Assembly (NCBI RefSeq): GCF_015356865.1
Contig: NZ_JAAFZA010000093.1
Location: 1 to 37,366 of the forward strand
Direction of reading: 5' to 3'
DNA: 37,366 nt
DNA from: Catenulispora pinisilvae
Lineage (GTDB): Bacteria; Actinomycetota; Actinomycetes; Streptomycetales; Catenulisporaceae
Positions 1-8,590 of the stretch are shown here, in pieces. Below the pieces are notes generated by a model. It ran no database searches. It was not told the origin of the DNA and saw only the letters and a list, made by a program, of their open reading frames with translations. Position 1 is the stretch's first letter; every line of letters starts with the position of its first letter. The position numbers and the translations under genes were made by a program.

Positions 1-540
1 GGGCTGGGTGCCGGGGGCACCGAAACCGCCCTGCTGGCCGGCGCCGCTAGCAGGGGGCTGCGTACCGAACTGGCCGCCTTGCTGCTGACCGCCTTGCTGC
101 TGACCGCCGTACTGGCTGCCATAACCGCCCTGCTGCTGGCCGCCGAACTGGCCGGTGCCGCCCGCCGGGGGCTGAGCACCATATTGGCCACCCGCGTCCG
201 GGGCACCGTAGACCTGCGGTGTAGGCGCCCCGTACTGGCCGTCGGCGCCCTGCCCACCGAATGCACCCTGCTGCTGCGCCGCATATTGACCGGGCTGGGC
301 AGGCTGAACAGGCTGAGTCGGCGGCATCTGCCCAGTACCGCCAGGCCCCCCGTACTGCCCACCAGTCCCATTCGGGTCATTCGGGTCCTGCCCCGGATAC
401 CCGCCACCCGGCTGCCCGGGTCCGTACTGGCCCCCGCCGGTCTGCTCACCCGGCTGACCGTACTGACCCTGCCCGCCACCCATCGCAGCCCCCTGACTGT
501 ATTGTCCGCCGGGCTGCCCGCTCTGAGGCGCCCCCGTCGC
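1..540. repeat. Gly/Gln/Tyr/Pro-encoding low-complexity DNA
   Basis: This stretch encodes the kinase tail. It contains imperfect reiterations of codon blocks for QYG, GGQ, QQQGG and PGQ, most densely at 1-160 and 230-500. It produces long spurious open frames on the opposite strand, which I do not call genes. Confidence 0.75.
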
Positions 541-1710
541 GGGGGCAGCGTGGGTCTGCCCTCCGCCTTTGCGTCGCAAGAATCCTCCGAGGCCGCCGGT
601 CTTGCCGCCGGCTCCCGTCGAGCCCGCGCCGCCCGTGCTCATCCCGCCGCCGCCGGTGCCAGTACCGCCGCCAGTACCACCACCGGCCGGCGGAGCCGGA
701 ACAGGGGCGGGCACCAGGTGCCCGATATTAGCCAGCTCCACCGCGCGGGCGGCCAGGTCTCGCGAGACCGCTGAGGGCAGCCAGCCAGTGACGTCGGAGC
801 CGCGCAGCGGTGGCAGGCCTTCGAGGCCGCCGCTGAGGGCGGCGCGGCACATCTCGACGAGCTGGGTCGGGGTGGGGCGGTCGGCCGCTTCCTTGGTCAG
901 GCAGCGCCTGGCGATGTGGGCCAGGGCCGGTTCGAGGCCCTGGAGGTCCGGTTCGTGGTTCTCGACGCGGTACAGGATCGCCATGGCGTTGCCGTCGCCG
1001 AAGGGGGTGCGGCCGGTGGCCGCGTAGATGAGCATGCCGCCGATCGCCCAGACGTCGGCCGGGGCCTCGACGTCCGCGCCGGCCACCTGCTCCGGGGCCA
1101 TGAAGCTGGGGGTGCCCAGGCGCATGCCGGTGGCGGTGAGCATGCTGGCGTCGGTGGCGCGGGCGATGCCGAAGTCGATGACGCGCGGGCCGTCGGAGGC
1201 GACCAGGACGTTGGCCGGCTTCAGGTCGCGGTGGACGATGCCCGCGGTGTGGATGGCCTGGAGGGCCAGGCCGATGCCGACGCCGAGGTGGGCCACGGAG
1301 CGCGGGGAGAAGGGGCCGGCGAGTTGGACCGCGGCGCTCAGCGGCGGGCCGGGGATGAAGTAGGACGCCAGCCAGGGGGTGGCGGCGTTCGGGTCGGCGT
1401 CGGTGACGGCGTTGACGAACGGGGAGTGGACGGCGCGGGCCGCGGCTATCTCGCGGGTGAAGCGCTTGCGGAAGTCCCGGTCCGAGGCGAAGTCCTGGCG
1501 GAGCACCTTGAGCGCGAAGGCCTGCCCGGTGGGGGCGAACCCGAGGTAGACGCTGCCCATCGCGCCCTGACCCAGACGCCCCCGCACCGAATACGGCCCG
1601 ATCTGCCGCGGATCGGCCTCCAGCAGCGGCTGGATGTTCTTCGAGACGATGCTCCCGGCGCCCAGGCCGCCGTAGCCGCCGGGCCCCGGAGCGGGTCGGT
1701 TGGCGTCCAC
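1..1710 (-). CDS. Serine/threonine protein kinase, 3' end outside window
   Basis: This is a Hanks-type kinase that phosphorylates Ser/Thr on target proteins. The GTG start at 1710 follows a GGGGGAG ribosome site, and 570 residues are visible with no stop before the left edge. Motifs: Gly-rich loop GQGAMGSV (47-54), ATP-binding Lys68 in FALKVL, HRDLKPAN with catalytic Asp162, DFG at 179-181, and an activation segment ending in GTPSFMAPEQ. The kinase domain ends near residue 300. It is followed by a very long low-complexity tail rich in Gly, Gln, Tyr and Pro (QYG, QQQGG repeats) from about residue 345 to the edge. No membrane segment is visible, whereas PknB-type kinases usually have one soon after the kinase domain; one could lie beyond the edge. 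Substrates are unknown. Confidence 0.93.
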   Translation of the reverse strand, partial: MDANRPAPGPGGYGGLGAGSIVSKNIQPLLEADPRQIGPYSVRGRLGQGAMGSVYLGFAPTGQAFALKVLRQDFASDRDFRKRFTREIAAARAVHSPFVNAVTDADPNAATPWLASYFIPGPPLSAAVQLAGPFSPRSVAHLGVGIGLALQAIHTAGIVHRDLKPANVLVASDGPRVIDFGIARATDASMLTATGMRLGTPSFMAPEQVAGADVEAPADVWAIGGMLIYAATGRTPFGDGNAMAILYRVENHEPDLQGLEPALAHIARRCLTKEAADRPTPTQLVEMCRAALSGGLEGLPPLRGSDVTGWLPSAVSRDLAARAVELANIGHLVPAPVPAPPAGGGTGGGTGTGGGGMSTGGAGSTGAGGKTGGLGGFLRRKGGGQTHAAPATGAPQSGQPGGQYSQGAAMGGGQGQYGQPGEQTGGGQYGPGQPGGGYPGQDPNDPNGTGGQYGGPGGTGQMPPTQPVQPAQPGQYAAQQQGAFGGQGADGQYGAPTPQVYGAPDAGGQYGAQPPAGGTGQFGGQQQGGYGSQYGGQQQGGQQQGGQFGTQPPASGAGQQGGFGAPGTQP

Positions 1711-1807
1711 TAACTACTCCCCCATAGTCGTCGCGCGTGCCCAGAGGCAGATTCCCCCTATTAGACCAGTGTCCTCTCTTACCCCGGCCGAAGGCGACGC
1801 GCGCGGC

Positions 1808-2320
1808 CTACTCTGCCCTAACGGTGCGCAGAACCGCACCCTTGGCCGTGGCCTGGGCGTTGAGGTCGTCCTGGAAGGCGCGCATCGCGCCCAGAAGCTC
1901 CAAATCATGGGACGCCAGGATGCGGGCGGCCAGTAGGCCGGCGTTGCGGGCGCCGCCGACCGACACCGTGGCGACCGGGACGCCGGCCGGCATCTGCACG
2001 ATCGACAGCAGCGAGTCCATGCCGTCCAGGTACTTCAGCGGGACCGGGACGCCGATCACCGGCAGCGGGGTGACCGAGGCGAGCATGCCCGGCAGGTGGG
2101 CGGCGCCGCCGGCGCCGGCGATGATGACTTTGAGGCCGCGGCCGGCGGCGTTCTCGCCGTAGGCGATCATCTCGCGCGGCATCCGGTGCGCCGAGACGAC
2201 GTCCGCCTCATAGGGGATCTCGAACTCCGCCAGCGCCTCGGCCGCCAGCTTCATCACCGGCCAGTCCGAGTCCGAGCCCATCACGATCCCGACGAGGGGC
2301 GCGGCGCCCGGCTCACTCAT
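1808..2320 (-). CDS. purE: N5-carboxyaminoimidazole ribonucleotide mutase
   Basis: PurE converts N5-CAIR, the product of PurK, to CAIR in de novo purine synthesis. The protein is 170 aa, the usual length for the bacterial class I enzyme. Motifs: [10 protein letters not shown] near the N-terminus (phosphate binding), SAHRMP (active-site His), [12 protein letters not shown], and the C-terminal [11 protein letters not shown] block. The ATG at 2320 is chosen because it follows GAGGAGAG and is where the family begins; an open frame continues upstream but reads through purK. It overlaps the purK stop by 8 bp, so the two are probably translationally coupled. Confidence 0.97.
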   Translation of the reverse strand: MSEPGAAPLVGIVMGSDSDWPVMKLAAEALAEFEIPYEADVVSAHRMPREMIAYGENAAGRGLKVIIAGAGGAAHLPGMLASVTPLPVIGVPVPLKYLDGMDSLLSIVQMPAGVPVATVSVGGARNAGLLAARILASHDLELLGAMRAFQDDLNAQATAKGAVLRTVRAE

Positions 2321-3470
2321 CAATCTCTCCTCGCAGGTAAGCGGCGGCGTGCCGGGCCCGCTCGACGGTGTCGTCGAGGGTGCGGCCCGGCAGGCCCAGA
2401 ACGTTGACATGCCCGATCTTGCGGCCCGGCTTCACGGCCTTGCCGTACATGTGCACCTTGACCCCGGGGTCGTGCGCCATCACGTGCTTGTACGCCGGGT
2501 AGACCTCGGGCAGGTCCAGGCCCAGCACGTTGGCCATCACCACCACCGGCGCGACCGGCTTCACCTGGCCCAGCGGCAGGTCCAGCACGGCCCGCAGGTG
2601 CTGCTCGAACTGGCCGGTGACCGCGCCGTCCATGCTCCAGTGCCCGGAGTTGTGCGGCCGCATCGCCAGCTCGTTGACCAGCACCGAGCCGTCCGCGGTC
2701 TCGAACAGCTCCACCGCGAGCATCCCGGTGACGCCGAGCTCCTTGGCGATCGTCAGCGCGATCCGCTGCGCCTCCACGGCCGCGGCCTCGGACAGCCCCG
2801 GCGCCGGCACGTAGACCTCGCGGCAGATGCCGTCGATCTGCAACGACTCCACCACCGGGTAGGCCGCGGCCTGGCCGTGCGGGGAGCGCGCGACCTGGGC
2901 CGACAGCTCACGCACGAACGGCACCTTGGCCTCGGCCAGCAGCCGCACGCCGCGCTCGGCGGCGCCGGCCAGCACCGCCTTGGCCGCGTCCAGGTCGTCG
3001 ACCATCCAGACACCGCGGCCGTCGTAGCCGCCACGGGTGGCCTTCAGGACGTAGGGGAAGCCGACGGCCGCGCCGAAGTCGGCGAGGTCGTCATCGGAGG
3101 AGATGAGCGCCCACGCGGGGCAGGGCAGGCCCAGGCCGGACAGCTTCTGCCGCATCAGGCCCTTGTCCTGGGCGTAGACCAGCGCGGCCGCGCCCGGCCG
3201 CACCGCGACGCCGGAGGCCTCCAGCTCGTGCAGGAAGTCGGTGGGGACGTGCTCGTGGTCGAAGGTCAGCACGTCGCAACCGGCGGCGAAGGACTTCAGC
3301 GCGTCCAGATCGTGGTGGTCGCCGATCACGGTGCCCGGGACCACCTGCGCCGCCGGATCATCCGACCGCTGGGCCAGCACCCGCAACTCGACCCCGAGAC
3401 CGATCGCGGCCTGCTGCATCATGCGCGCCAGCTGGCCGCCGCCGACGACTCCTACCACCGGAAAGCTCAC
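2313..3470 (-). CDS. purK: N5-carboxyaminoimidazole ribonucleotide synthase
   Basis: PurK is an ATP-grasp enzyme that carboxylates AIR with bicarbonate and ATP to give N5-CAIR for PurE. The protein is 385 aa. The N-terminal nucleotide-fold motif is GGGQLARMM, the ATP-grasp loop is [12 protein letters not shown], and the C-terminal signature is [12 protein letters not shown] followed by [14 protein letters not shown]. The start is GTG 3470. No ribosome site precedes it, but a TAGACT -10 hexamer lies exactly 6 nt upstream, so the mRNA is probably leaderless. First gene of a purK-purE operon. Confidence 0.97.
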   Translation of the reverse strand: MSFPVVGVVGGGQLARMMQQAAIGLGVELRVLAQRSDDPAAQVVPGTVIGDHHDLDALKSFAAGCDVLTFDHEHVPTDFLHELEASGVAVRPGAAALVYAQDKGLMRQKLSGLGLPCPAWALISSDDDLADFGAAVGFPYVLKATRGGYDGRGVWMVDDLDAAKAVLAGAAERGVRLLAEAKVPFVRELSAQVARSPHGQAAAYPVVESLQIDGICREVYVPAPGLSEAAAVEAQRIALTIAKELGVTGMLAVELFETADGSVLVNELAMRPHNSGHWSMDGAVTGQFEQHLRAVLDLPLGQVKPVAPVVVMANVLGLDLPEVYPAYKHVMAHDPGVKVHMYGKAVKPGRKIGHVNVLGLPGRTLDDTVERARHAAAYLRGEIDE

Positions 3471-3476
3471 CAGCTG

Positions 3477-3482
3477 AGTCTA
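3477..3482 (-). promoter_or_regulatory. Leaderless -10 element of purK
   Basis: TAGACT on the minus strand, 6 nt before GTG 3470, which places the transcription start at about the first base of the start codon. No convincing -35. Confidence 0.6.
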
Positions 3483-3705
3483 CGGTGACCCGAGCAGCGG
3501 CTTTGACGCACGTCGGCCGGATTCGGTTCCGCGTCTGGACACAATGACCGGCGGTGAGTAGCGACAATTCTCGCCATACTCCACGAATGGGTGCCGCCTA
3601 ATGTCACAGCTACGTCGCGATGAGTAGATTTAACGGAGGTTTCCCGCTCAGCAGTCGAAGCGGCCCAGATAGGGACGGTACCCTCGGGTCGCTAGGAGAA
3701 AACCA

Positions 3706-3729
3706 ATGGAAGACAGGTGGCAAGCGTGA
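3706..3729 (+). CDS. Seven-codon upstream ORF before gtrA-1
   Basis: ATG at 3706 has the best ribosome site in this region (AGGAG, 7 nt spacing) but opens only seven codons (MEDRWQA) before a TGA at 3727-3729. That TGA overlaps a GTG at 3726 (GTGA) which starts the GtrA frame. This arrangement fits a leader peptide whose termination feeds initiation of the next gene. The alternative is that the AGGAG serves GTG 3717 poorly and the mini-ORF is chance. Confidence 0.35.
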   Translation: MEDRWQA

Positions 3730-4292
3730 CGGTCGTGCGTTCTCTGTACAACCGCTTCGAGCACCTCGTCCACGAACTGGGGAAGTTCGGGGCCATCGGC
3801 GCGATCGCGTTCGTGGTCAACTTCGGCGTATTCAACGCCTACATCGCCGCGGCCCCCAGCAAGCAGATCTTCGCCAAGGTCGTCTCGACTGTCGTGGCCA
3901 CCTGCGTGGCGTACGTCGGTAATCGCTACTGGACGTACAAGGATCGCGACAAGATCGACCGCCATCGGGAGATGATCTTCTTCTTCCTGATCAACGGCGT
4001 CGCCGCGGTCATCGAGGTGATGTTCGTCTTCATCAGCAAGTACGGCCTGGGCCAGGACGGCACGCTCGCGATGAACGTCGCCAGCTACGTCTTCGGGATG
4101 CCGCTGGGCATGCTCTTCCGCCTGTACTGCTACCGCACCTTCGTCTTCCCCGAGGGCACCGTCGAGGAGCCCGAGGTCATCCCGGCCGCGGCCACCACGC
4201 CGCTGTACCCGACGGCGGCGCCGACGAACGGGCACGCGAACGCGACGGCGCACGCGCACCAGCGCCCGGTCCCGGAGACCGCGGGCCGCTGA
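3726..4292 (+). CDS. GtrA-family membrane protein 1
   Basis: GtrA/DPMS3-type proteins are small four-span membrane proteins thought to flip or support polyprenyl-linked sugars in cell-envelope glycosylation. Visible features are LGKFGAIGAIAFVVNFGVFN at the N-terminus, NRYWTYKD between spans 2 and 3, and FRLYCYRTFVFPEG at the end of span 4, followed by a hydrophilic Ala/Pro/His tail of about 45 residues. I favour GTG 3726, coupled to the mini-ORF; GTG 3717 is in frame and possible. The next gene is a paralogue in the same orientation, so the pair could work together. Confidence 0.87.
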   Translation: MTVVRSLYNRFEHLVHELGKFGAIGAIAFVVNFGVFNAYIAAAPSKQIFAKVVSTVVATCVAYVGNRYWTYKDRDKIDRHREMIFFFLINGVAAVIEVMFVFISKYGLGQDGTLAMNVASYVFGMPLGMLFRLYCYRTFVFPEGTVEEPEVIPAAATTPLYPTAAPTNGHANATAHAHQRPVPETAGR

Positions 4293-4315
4293 CGCCTCCC
4301 GCCCCTGCCGGTTCT

Positions 4316-4338
4316 GAAGTAGATATCCGAAGTAGATA
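4316..4338. repeat. 10-bp direct repeat in the gtrA spacer
   Basis: GAAGTAGATA occurs at 4316-4325 and 4329-4338 (13-bp period). The second copy contributes to the -10 element of the next gene. Confidence 0.7.
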
Positions 4339-4340
4339 AT
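4335..4340 (+). promoter_or_regulatory. Leaderless -10 element of gtrA-2
   Basis: GATAAT, 6 nt before GTG 4347; no ribosome site precedes that start. The hexamer sits in the second copy of a 10-bp direct repeat. Confidence 0.5.
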
Positions 4341-4346
4341 CCTCCT

Positions 4347-4883
4347 GTGCTCGTTGCCAAGGTCACCTCGACAGTCCGCAAGCTCTACGCCGAGATGCTC
4401 AAGTTCGGCGTGGTCGGCGCGATCGGGGTGGCCGCCGACGTCAGCAGCTCGAACCTGCTGTGGAAGTACACCGGGCTGAGCCACACCGTGGCCTCCATCG
4501 GCGGCACCTGCGTGGCCACCGTCACCGCCTACATCGGCAACCGCTACTGGGTGTTCCGCGACCGGCCGGCCGACGCCCGCCGCCGCGAGATGGCGATGTT
4601 CGCCCTGATCAGCCTGGTCGGCCTGATCATCGAGAACAGCTTCGTGTTCGTCGGCGACCGGGTGCTGGGCTTCCACAGCATCGCCGCGGCCAACGTCGCC
4701 AAGTTCGTGCTGGGGCTGCCGGTGGCCGGAGTGTTCCGGTTCACCACCTCGCACCTGTTCGTCTTCCCCGAGTCCGGGGGCGCCGGGCCCGGCACCGAGT
4801 CCGACACCGGTCCCGCCGCCGGCCCGAACGGCGACGACGACGGGTTCAGCGCGCAATCACCGACAACGGCGAGTGCTCCGTGA
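4347..4883 (+). CDS. GtrA-family membrane protein 2
   Basis: A second GtrA-type four-span membrane protein of 178 aa. Family marks are MLKFGVVGAIGVAADVSSSN, GNRYWVFRD in the middle loop, and FRFTTSHLFVFPES after span 4, then an acidic Gly/Pro tail. It is clearly a paralogue of the preceding gene but has its own apparent leaderless promoter. Its last 38 bp overlap, on the opposite strand, the end of the sensor kinase gene. The transported substrate cannot be read from the sequence. Confidence 0.9.
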   Translation: MLVAKVTSTVRKLYAEMLKFGVVGAIGVAADVSSSNLLWKYTGLSHTVASIGGTCVATVTAYIGNRYWVFRDRPADARRREMAMFALISLVGLIIENSFVFVGDRVLGFHSIAAANVAKFVLGLPVAGVFRFTTSHLFVFPESGGAGPGTESDTGPAAGPNGDDDGFSAQSPTTASAP

Positions 4884-6150
4884 GGAAGACGGCGAACACC
4901 GCCGGACGCTGAAGCACCAGGTTCAGCCGGCCGCCGTCGGCCTCGGCCAGCTCGCGCGCCACCGCCAGGCCCAGCCCGGTGGACCCGCGCGAGGAGGCGC
5001 CGCGCTGGAACAGCTTCGCCTCCAGGTCCGGGGCGATGCCCTCGCCCTCGTCGCCGACCTCGACCACCACCGAGCCGCCGACCGCGCGGGTGTGCACGGT
5101 GACCGTGCCGGCGCCGTGGATCAGCGAGTTCTCCAGCAGCGTGGACAGGATCTGGGAGAACGCCCCGGGGGTCGCCATAGCCATCAGCCGGCGCTCGCCG
5201 GAGACCACGATCCCGCGCCGCATCGACTGGTAGGCCGGGCGCCACTCGTGGACCTGCTGCCGGATCACGGTGTCCACCTCGATCGGCACCGCCAGGTCCG
5301 AGCGCCGGTGGGTGCGCGCGGTGGTCAGCAGCCGCTGCACCACGTCGGTGAGCCGTTCCACCTGGGACAGCGCCACCTCGGCCTCGTCGCGCACGGTCTG
5401 CGGGTCGTCGGCCAGCGTGATGATCTCCTCCAGCCGCATGGACAGCGCGGCCAGCGGGGTGCGCAGCTCGTGCGAGGCCTCGGCGGCCAGCCGGCGCTCG
5501 GCGCCCAGCATGGTCGATATCCGGTCCGCCGAGCTGTCGATGACCTCGGCGACCCGGTCCAGCTCGCTGATGCCGTAGCGGCGGTGCCGGGGCCGCGGGT
5601 CGCCGGAGCCCAGGCGCTCGGCGGTGGCGGCCAGCTCCTCCAGCGGCTTGGTCAGCCGGCGCGCTTGCAGGTAGGCCAGGCCGGTGGCGGCCACCAGCAC
5701 CGCCAGCGCCACTCCGCCGATCAGGTACATGGTCCGGCGGATCTGCTGGTCGGCCGGGGCCCGGGTGGCCTGCACCGTGACGTGCACGCCGACGTTGGCC
5801 AGCACGTGGTCCACCGAGTAGGTGGCGGTGAACGTCGCGGTGTTGGCCGGCAGCGCGTTGACCGCGACCGGGCTCTGGCCGTCCACGGCGATCACCGCGG
5901 CGTGGTCGGGGGCGATCATCCGCTGCCAGTTCAGCACGTAGTCGCCCAGCGGCGCGGCCGTGGTGCCGTTCGGGCTGGCCTTGCTGACCTGCATCGACAC
6001 CGTCTCGGAGAGGGTGCGGGCCTCGGTGGCCAGCACGGTCTTGAGGCTGGTGTCCACCGAGCGCACCTCCAGCACCGCCAGCGGCACACCGAGCAGGATG
6101 ACGACCATCATCACCACGAGGAACGTGGAGGAGACCAGGCGGCGGCGCAC
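4846..6150 (-). CDS. Sensor histidine kinase
   Basis: Membrane sensor kinase of a two-component system, about 434 aa from GTG 6150, which lies 17 nt after the response-regulator stop. Order of parts: TM1 (residues about 9-28), extracytoplasmic domain of about 110 residues, TM2 (about 141-160), HAMP region, HisKA with the phospho-acceptor His227 in EASHELRTPLAAL, then the HATPase domain with N-box Asn341, DEGEGI and GSTGLGLA. All catalytic motifs are intact. The gene converges on gtrA-2 and shares 38 bp with it. The stimulus is unknown. Confidence 0.95.
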   Translation of the reverse strand: MRRRLVSSTFLVVMMVVILLGVPLAVLEVRSVDTSLKTVLATEARTLSETVSMQVSKASPNGTTAAPLGDYVLNWQRMIAPDHAAVIAVDGQSPVAVNALPANTATFTATYSVDHVLANVGVHVTVQATRAPADQQIRRTMYLIGGVALAVLVAATGLAYLQARRLTKPLEELAATAERLGSGDPRPRHRRYGISELDRVAEVIDSSADRISTMLGAERRLAAEASHELRTPLAALSMRLEEIITLADDPQTVRDEAEVALSQVERLTDVVQRLLTTARTHRRSDLAVPIEVDTVIRQQVHEWRPAYQSMRRGIVVSGERRLMAMATPGAFSQILSTLLENSLIHGAGTVTVHTRAVGGSVVVEVGDEGEGIAPDLEAKLFQRGASSRGSTGLGLAVARELAEADGGRLNLVLQRPAVFAVFLTEHSPLSVIAR

Positions 6151-6167
6151 GGCAGTCGGACCCGGCG

Positions 6168-6836
6168 CTAACCGCGCTCGAAGCGGAAGCCGACGCCGCG
6201 CACGGTGGTGATGAACCGGGGGCGGGAGGCCTCGTCGCCGAGCTTCTTGCGCAGCCAGGAGATGTGCATGTCCAGGGTCTTGGTGGAGGACCACCAGGTG
6301 GTGTCCCAGACCTCGCGCATCAGCTGGTCCCGGGTGACCACCCGGCCGACCTCGCGGACCAGCACCCGCAGCAGGTCGAACTCCTTGGCGGTCAGGTTCA
6401 GCTCCTGGTCGCCCAGGTAGGCGCGGTGCGACTCGATGTCTATCCGCACCCCGTGCACGCCGTTGCCCAGGTCCGGGGTGCCGCGCCGGAGCAGGGCCCG
6501 GACCCGGGCCAGCAGTTCGGCCAGCCGGAACGGTTTGGTGACGTAGTCGTCGGCGCCGGCGTCCAGCCCGACCACGGTGTCAACCTCGTCGGCGCGCGCG
6601 GTGAGGACCAGCACCGGGAAGGTGTGTCCGTCGGCGCGCAGCCGGCGGCAGACCTCCAGGCCGTCCATGCCGGGCAGGCCCAGGTCCAGAACCACCAGGT
6701 CGACGCCGCTCTGACCAGCCAATAGCGCCCCTGGACCGTCGGCTCGGACGGTGACCTCGTAGCCCTCACGTCGGAGCGCCCGCGCCAGCGGTTCGGAAAT
6801 GGCGGCGTCGTCCTCGGCGAGCAGTACTCGGGTCAT
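6168..6836 (-). CDS. OmpR/PhoB-type response regulator
   Basis: Cytoplasmic transcription factor controlled by the adjacent kinase. 222 aa from ATG 6836. The receiver domain (1-115) has acidic pocket EDD at 8-10, phospho-acceptor Asp51 (VVLDLGLPGMDG) and conserved Lys101 (YVTKPF). The C-terminal winged helix (about 128-222) ends in the typical LRKKLGD...ITTVRGVGFRFE. First gene of the pair; a TACCAT -10 is 7 nt upstream, so translation is probably leaderless. A peptide transporter gene starts divergently 94 bp away and is a possible target. Confidence 0.96.
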   Translation of the reverse strand: MTRVLLAEDDAAISEPLARALRREGYEVTVRADGPGALLAGQSGVDLVVLDLGLPGMDGLEVCRRLRADGHTFPVLVLTARADEVDTVVGLDAGADDYVTKPFRLAELLARVRALLRRGTPDLGNGVHGVRIDIESHRAYLGDQELNLTAKEFDLLRVLVREVGRVVTRDQLMREVWDTTWWSSTKTLDMHISWLRKKLGDEASRPRFITTVRGVGFRFERG

Positions 6837-6843
6837 GAGTGTG

Positions 6844-6849
6844 ATGGTA
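6844..6849 (-). promoter_or_regulatory. Leaderless -10 of the response regulator operon
   Basis: TACCAT on the minus strand, 7 nt before ATG 6836; no ribosome site precedes the start. Confidence 0.5.
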
Positions 6850-6929
6850 ATCGGGGTGGACCTGCTGTCGCTCCCCCATCTGGAGCATTGTCTGTAATGC
6901 GGGGATCTGCTCCGGGAAGCACCGAACGC

Positions 6930-8429
6930 ATGACGACCCACAACGTTCCGTCCCCCGCGCAGGGCCTGCCGCCGCAGGATGAGGACCGGGCGTTCTTCGG
7001 TCACCCCAAGGGGCTCCAGACGCTGTTCGCCACCGAGTTCTGGGAGCGCTACAGCTTCTACGGCATGCGCGGGCTGCTGGTCCTGTTCCTCACCGACACC
7101 GCGGCCCACCACGGCCTCGGGCTGTCCCAGGAGGCCGGAAACAGCTTCTACGGCATCTACAACAGCCTGGTGTACCTGATGGCGGTGCCCGGCGGCTGGA
7201 TCGCCGACCGGATCTGGGGCGCCAGACGCTCGGTGCTGTGGGGCGGCATCATCATCGCGCTGGGCCACTATGTGATGGCGATCCCGACCTCGGCCACCGC
7301 GTTCGTGGGCCTGGGGCTGATCGTGCTGGGCACCGGGCTGCTCAAGCCGAACATCTCCGCGCAGGTCGGCGGGCTCTACCACGAGCACGACAAGCGGCGG
7401 GACGCCGGCTTCACGGTCTTCTACATGGCGATCAACATGGGCGCCTTCCTGGCGCCGCTGACCGCCGGCTGGGTCGGCCAGCACATCAACTACCACCTGG
7501 GCTTCGGGTGCGCGGCGATCGGCATGACGTTCGCGGTCATCTGGTACATCGTCCAGGGCAAGCACCTGGGCACCGTCGGGCTGCGGCCGCCCAAGCCGAT
7601 CACGCCGCCGGAGCTTCAGCGCTCGCTGAAGGCGGGCGCGGTGATCGTCGTCATCGTGCTGGCGATCGTGCTGGGCTGGATGGCGATCACCGAGTGGTCG
7701 GTCTCGGCGTTCGCCGACGGGCTGGCCGCGCCGATCATCGCCACGCCGTTCGTCTACTTCGGGTACCTATTCAGCCGGGGTGGGCTGCGGCCCGAGGAGC
7801 GGCCCAAGCTGCTGGCGTTCGTCGCCTTCTTCGTCGGCGCCACGGTGTTCTGGATGATCTACGACCAGTCCGGCAGCCAGCTCAACCTGTTCGCCGCCGA
7901 CAAGACCGACCTGCACATCTTCGGCTGGGAGATGCCCTCGGTGTGGCTCCAGTCCGCGAACCCCTTCTACATCATGGTGTTCGCGCCGATCTTCGCCTGG
8001 ATGTGGCAGCGGCTCGGCGACCGGGCCCCGCGCACCTCGGTGAAGTTCGCGATCGCGCTGGTGGTGATCGGCTGCTCGTTCTTCGTGATGAGCATCGCGG
8101 GCAAGGACGCCACGCCGACGCACCGGGTCTCGATCGCCTTCCTGGCGGTCGCCTACCTGCTCCAGACGATCGGCGAGCTGTGCCTGTCGCCGGTCGGCCT
8201 GTCGGTGACCACGCAGCTGGCCCCGCCCCGGTTCGCCGGGCAGATGCTGGGGCTGTGGTTCCTGGCCACGGCCACCGGGAACGCGCTCAACGTCTACGTC
8301 ACGAAGCTCAGCACGACGATGAGCGACTTCAGCTACTTCCTGTCGCTGGGGCTGGTGGCGGCCGCGATCGGGGTGCTGGTGTTCCTGGCCGCCCCGGTCA
8401 TCAACCGGCTGATGGGAGACGTGCGATAG
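6930..8429 (+). CDS. POT/PTR family peptide:H+ symporter
   Basis: Proton-coupled di/tripeptide transporter of the cytoplasmic membrane, about 499 aa with 14 hydrophobic segments. The N-terminus carries the family's ExxER signature (TEFWERYSFYGMRGLL). Other marks are GGWIADRIWGARR after span 2, LGTGLLKPNISAQVGGLY, FYMAINMGAFLAP in span 5, and GELCLSPVGLSVTTQLAP late in the protein. I start it at ATG 6930, just before the conserved region; ATG 6897 and TTG 6888 are in frame. It is divergent from the two-component operon, which may control it. Confidence 0.93.
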   Translation: MTTHNVPSPAQGLPPQDEDRAFFGHPKGLQTLFATEFWERYSFYGMRGLLVLFLTDTAAHHGLGLSQEAGNSFYGIYNSLVYLMAVPGGWIADRIWGARRSVLWGGIIIALGHYVMAIPTSATAFVGLGLIVLGTGLLKPNISAQVGGLYHEHDKRRDAGFTVFYMAINMGAFLAPLTAGWVGQHINYHLGFGCAAIGMTFAVIWYIVQGKHLGTVGLRPPKPITPPELQRSLKAGAVIVVIVLAIVLGWMAITEWSVSAFADGLAAPIIATPFVYFGYLFSRGGLRPEERPKLLAFVAFFVGATVFWMIYDQSGSQLNLFAADKTDLHIFGWEMPSVWLQSANPFYIMVFAPIFAWMWQRLGDRAPRTSVKFAIALVVIGCSFFVMSIAGKDATPTHRVSIAFLAVAYLLQTIGELCLSPVGLSVTTQLAPPRFAGQMLGLWFLATATGNALNVYVTKLSTTMSDFSYFLSLGLVAAAIGVLVFLAAPVINRLMGDVR

Positions 8430-8461
8430 CCGGGTGGCACGGCCCGCGCAAGGGGCCTGGG

Positions 8462-8496
8462 CTCGGGTCTGGACTCGGTCTGCACTCGGGTCTGAA
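8462..8496. repeat. Three degenerate 11-12 bp tandem units
   Basis: CTCGGGTCTGGA, CTCGGTCTGCA and CTCGGGTCTGAA run in tandem from 8462 to 8496, 33 bp after the transporter stop codon. Confidence 0.7.
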
Positions 8497-8500
8497 CTCG

Positions 8501-8540
8501 CCAGTAGTGCCTGATCGTGACCAGCAGTGCCTGATCGTAA
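8501..8540. repeat. 20-bp tandem repeat, two copies
   Basis: 8501-8520 and 8521-8540 are adjacent copies differing at two positions (unit beginning CCAGTAGTGCCTGATC). They lie 51 bp before the start of the PanE-like gene and could be either 3' UTR slippage products or paired binding sites. Confidence 0.8.
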
Positions 8541-8576
8541 CCTGCTGCCACCTCGCGCGGTGTGGTCAGGACGCAA

Positions 8577-8582
8577 TACGCT
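8577..8582 (+). promoter_or_regulatory. -10 element of the PanE-like gene
   Basis: TACGCT 8 nt before ATG 8591; no ribosome site, so a leaderless or nearly leaderless mRNA is likely. Confidence 0.45.
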
Positions 8583-8590
8583 CTTGGTCC

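Noticed and set aside
4873-6171. Long plus-strand frame antisense to the sensor kinase
   Set aside because: His/Arg/Gly-rich translation with no motifs; it is the usual mirror frame of a high-GC gene. The same holds for the frames antisense to the ABC exporter, purK and pccB.
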